Source: Phytoactinopolyspora halotolerans (lineage in GTDB: Bacteria > Actinomycetota > Actinomycetes > Jiangellales > Jiangellaceae). Taken from it: 64,000 nt of DNA. Numbering within the stretch: the first letter of the stretch is position 1; every line of letters begins with the position of its first letter. The notes beneath the pieces are model-generated. The model did no database searches and was not told the origin of the DNA. It saw only the letters and a program-made list of their open reading frames with translations. The stretch covers positions 186,001-250,000 of the forward strand of contig NZ_JAAGOA010000004.1 in NCBI RefSeq assembly GCF_010550675.1, in the 5' to 3' direction. Positions 61,955-64,000 of this stretch are shown in pieces. Position numbers and translations under genes: made by a program.

Positions 61955-63646
61955 ATGACGACCGCCATGGCCGAAGAGGCTGAACGCCCCGGTGAGGGCT
62001 CCCGCGAGATGAGTCACCGGGAGGTGCTGCAGGCACTGTCGGGCCTGTTCATGGCGATGTTCGTGGCCATGCTATCGGCAACGATCGTGGCCAACGCGCT
62101 GCCGCGCATCATCGCCGAGCTCGGCGGCAACCAGAGCCAGTACACGTGGGTGGTGACCGCCACCCTGCTGGCGGCGACCGCGACCACTCCGATCTGGGGC
62201 AAGCTCGCCGACCGGATGAGCAAGAAGCTGCTGGTGCAGTCGTCCATCGTGATCTTCGTGACCGGGTCGGTGCTCGCCGGGTTCTCGCAGAACACCGAGA
62301 CACTGATCGGCTTCCGCGTCCTGCAGGGCCTCGGCATGGGAGGTCTTCAGGCGCTGGTGCAGATCGTGCTGGGGTCGGTGGTCAGTCCGCGCCAGCGCGG
62401 TCGGTATATGGGCTACATCGGGGCGGTGATGGCGGTGGCCACGGTCGGCGGCCCACTGCTCGGCGGACTGATCGTCGACGCGTCGTTCCTCGGTTGGCGC
62501 TGGTGCTTCTGGGTGGGCGTGCCGATCGCCGTCGTCGCTCTGGTCCTGTTGCAGAAGACGCTGCAACTGCCGGTGGTGAAGGTGAACACGTCGATCGACT
62601 GGCTGGGAGCGATGCTCATCCCGGGCGGGATCACGGTACTGCTGCTGTGGGTGACCTTCGCCGGCGACGCGTTCGCGTGGCTGTCCTGGCAGACGGCGGT
62701 GCTCATGGCCGCGGCGGTCGTCCTGCTCGCGGTGGCGGTCGTCGTCGAGCGTCGGGTCAGCGATCCGGTGGTGCCGCCGCGGCTGTTGCGAGCGCGCACG
62801 ATGGTGCTGGCGATCATCGCCAGCGCGGCGATCGGCATCGCCATGTTCGGCGGTCCGGTCTTCTTCGGGCAGTACTTCCAGATCGCCCGCGGGTACTCAC
62901 CCACCGAAGCGGGTCTGCTGACCGTTCCCATGGTCGGCGGCCTGATGATCGCTACCACCGTCTCCGGCCAGCTGATCAGCCGTACCGGGCGCTGGAAGAG
63001 GTTCCTGGTGGCGGGCACAGCGCTCACGGTGACCGGGCTGGCGCTGCTCGGCACCATCGATCACGCGACCTCGTTGTGGCTGGTCGGCGCGTACATGGCG
63101 ATCCTCGGTGTCGGGGTGGGCTCGACGATGCAGAACCTGGTGCTGGCGGTGCAGAACGGCCTGGACTACCGCGATCTGGGCGCCGGTACCTCGACGGTGA
63201 CGTTTTTCCGCAGCCTGGGTGGTGCGGCCGGCGTGTCCGTGGTGGGTGCCGTGCTCGCTGCGCACGTGACCGATCTGATCAATGAAGGACTGGCCGGCCG
63301 GGGCGGCGCCGGTGCGACGCAGAGCGGCGGCTCCACCTCGCTGGACTTGTCGGAGCTCCCGCCGTCGGTGCGGGTCGTCGTCGAGCAGGCCTACGGCGAC
63401 GGGACGGCCCTGGTGTTCCTTATCGGCGCGGCGGTCGCCGCGATCGCGTTCGTCGCGGTCCTGTTCCTGCGCGAGACCACTCTGCGTACCACCGTCGGCC
63501 AGCAGGAGACGGCCGACGACGAGACGCGGGCCGACGACGAGACGCCGGGCGACGACGAGACGCCGGGCGACGACGAGACGCGGGCCGACGGCGAGGCTCC
63601 GGGCGGGGAGGGGACGGCGCGCGCAGACGTGGTGGTGCGGTCGTAA
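61955..63646 (+). CDS. DHA2-family (EmrB/QacA-type) MFS drug exporter
   Basis: A 563-aa transporter with about 14 helices. The DHA2 signature occurs in helix 1 (LFMAMFVAMLSATIVANALP), motif A (GKLADRMSKKLLVQSS) and motif C in helix 5 (YMGYIGAVMAVATVGGPLLG, the GxxxGPxxGG type). GGAAAGGA precedes the ATG at 61955; the longer open frame to 61691 overlaps the marR gene and is not coding. The cytoplasmic C-terminal tail is acidic and built from DDETPG/DDETRA repeats. It is co-directional with the marR gene. Confidence 0.93.
   Translation: MTTAMAEEAERPGEGSREMSHREVLQALSGLFMAMFVAMLSATIVANALPRIIAELGGNQSQYTWVVTATLLAATATTPIWGKLADRMSKKLLVQSSIVIFVTGSVLAGFSQNTETLIGFRVLQGLGMGGLQALVQIVLGSVVSPRQRGRYMGYIGAVMAVATVGGPLLGGLIVDASFLGWRWCFWVGVPIAVVALVLLQKTLQLPVVKVNTSIDWLGAMLIPGGITVLLLWVTFAGDAFAWLSWQTAVLMAAAVVLLAVAVVVERRVSDPVVPPRLLRARTMVLAIIASAAIGIAMFGGPVFFGQYFQIARGYSPTEAGLLTVPMVGGLMIATTVSGQLISRTGRWKRFLVAGTALTVTGLALLGTIDHATSLWLVGAYMAILGVGVGSTMQNLVLAVQNGLDYRDLGAGTSTVTFFRSLGGAAGVSVVGAVLAAHVTDLINEGLAGRGGAGATQSGGSTSLDLSELPPSVRVVVEQAYGDGTALVFLIGAAVAAIAFVAVLFLRETTLRTTVGQQETADDETRADDETPGDDETPGDDETRADGEAPGGEGTARADVVVRS
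63515..63586 (+). repeat. Tandem repeat, 18 bp x 4
   Basis: Four 18-bp units starting GACGACGAGACG (two end CGGGCC, two end CCGGGC) encode DDETRA/DDETPG at the C-terminus of the DHA2 exporter. Length is probably variable between strains. Confidence 0.85.
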
Positions 63647-63758
63647 CATCACACAGTCCGGTGGGACTACGTGGCCGGACGGAGGCGTTGTCGGGGAGAA
63701 TGGCACGCTGGGTTGCTGAGAGGGATCGGCAACATCACCGACAAACTTCGGAGGGCAC

Positions 63759-64000
63759 GTGCACCGCTGGACCGATCTCGGCCAGATCCCGCCCGGGTTC
63801 GGGCCGTCGGTCGTCACCATTGGCAACTTCGACGGCGTCCACCGTGGCCACCAGAGCGTTCTGGGGCGCATGGTCGCCGACGCGCGGCGGGTCGGCGCCC
63901 AGTCCGTCGCGGTGACGTTCGATCCCCATCCGAGTACGCTGCACCAGCCCGGGCGTGCGCCCGAGCTGATCACCGGCGTGTCCGATCGCCTGGAGTTGAT
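63759..64000 (+). CDS. ribF: Bifunctional riboflavin kinase/FAD synthetase, 3' truncated by window edge
   Basis: About 80 codons are visible before the window ends. GTG 63759 follows CGGAGGG by 4-5 nt. The N-terminal FAD synthetase nucleotidyl-transferase domain is clear: VVTIGNFDGVHRGHQSVL (the HxGH-type motif) and VAVTFDPHPSTLH. RibF makes FMN and FAD from riboflavin. The gene belongs to the truB-ribF pair of the conserved block but stands about 3 kb downstream of truB. Confidence 0.95.
   Translation, partial: MHRWTDLGQIPPGFGPSVVTIGNFDGVHRGHQSVLGRMVADARRVGAQSVAVTFDPHPSTLHQPGRAPELITGVSDRLEL

Overview
The window is high-GC DNA with many GTG starts, short spacers and many leaderless-looking promoters (TAnnnT or CAnnnT hexamer 6-7 nt before the start codon). 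Gene content and order (dxr-rseP-ispG; proS with two ferritin-like DUF4439-type genes; rimP-nusA-ylxR-infB-ylxP-rbfA-truB-ribF) indicate an actinobacterial chromosome (Actinomycetota). I cannot fix the genus; a Jiangella-like or Nocardioides-like lineage would fit. I see no tRNA, rRNA, transposase, integrase, prophage or CRISPR array.

Layout. (1) 0-11.4 kb: 3' part of a long-chain acyl-CoA ligase, DNA primase dnaG, a divergent lysE/lysG exporter-regulator pair, a VOC protein opposite a TetR regulator, a uridine-kinase-like P-loop kinase, a group-2 sigma factor, a small conserved protein, an overlapping pair of unknown membrane-associated genes, and an Eis-type acetyltransferase. (2) 11.4-24.1 kb, accessory: a MerR regulator and an aldo/keto reductase that share the same 19-bp-spacer MerR promoter, an orphan Imm5-like protein, an arginase-fold protein, a CHAD protein, a secreted GDPD-lamin-tail protein divergent from a secreted endonuclease/exonuclease/phosphatase, KTSC, MarR opposite a BBE-type FAD oxidase, and an ArsR-like regulator overlapping an MFS transporter. 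(3) 24.7-30.7 kb: DoxX, a NarL-type two-component pair, and TetR plus an MMPL exporter. (4) 30.8-36.9 kb: a five-gene oligopeptide/dipeptide ABC importer on the minus strand whose binding protein appears anchored by a C-terminal transmembrane helix. (5) 37.5-64 kb: a Bcr/CflA exporter, then the conserved core block (non-mevalonate isoprenoid genes with the site-2 protease, GNAT, CapA lipoprotein, proS, accessory phosphotransferase/AraC/VOC/EamA genes, sthA, the ferritin-like pair, and the translation/transcription operon rimP to truB). Two MarR genes and a drug exporter separate truB from ribF, which runs off the right edge.

The most distinctive non-coding content is a set of long near-perfect palindromes. 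Two 94-bp copies of one element (30760-30853 and 61179-61272) are 30 kb apart with conserved loops, and the first supplies the stop codon of an ABC ATPase gene. A different palindrome at 47345-47402 contains the start codon of a phosphotransferase gene. A 24-bp-arm AT-rich palindrome follows ispG. Several divergent regulator-target pairs carry clear candidate operators. The best supported is the MerR promoter architecture found upstream of both the merR-like gene and the aldo/keto reductase gene.
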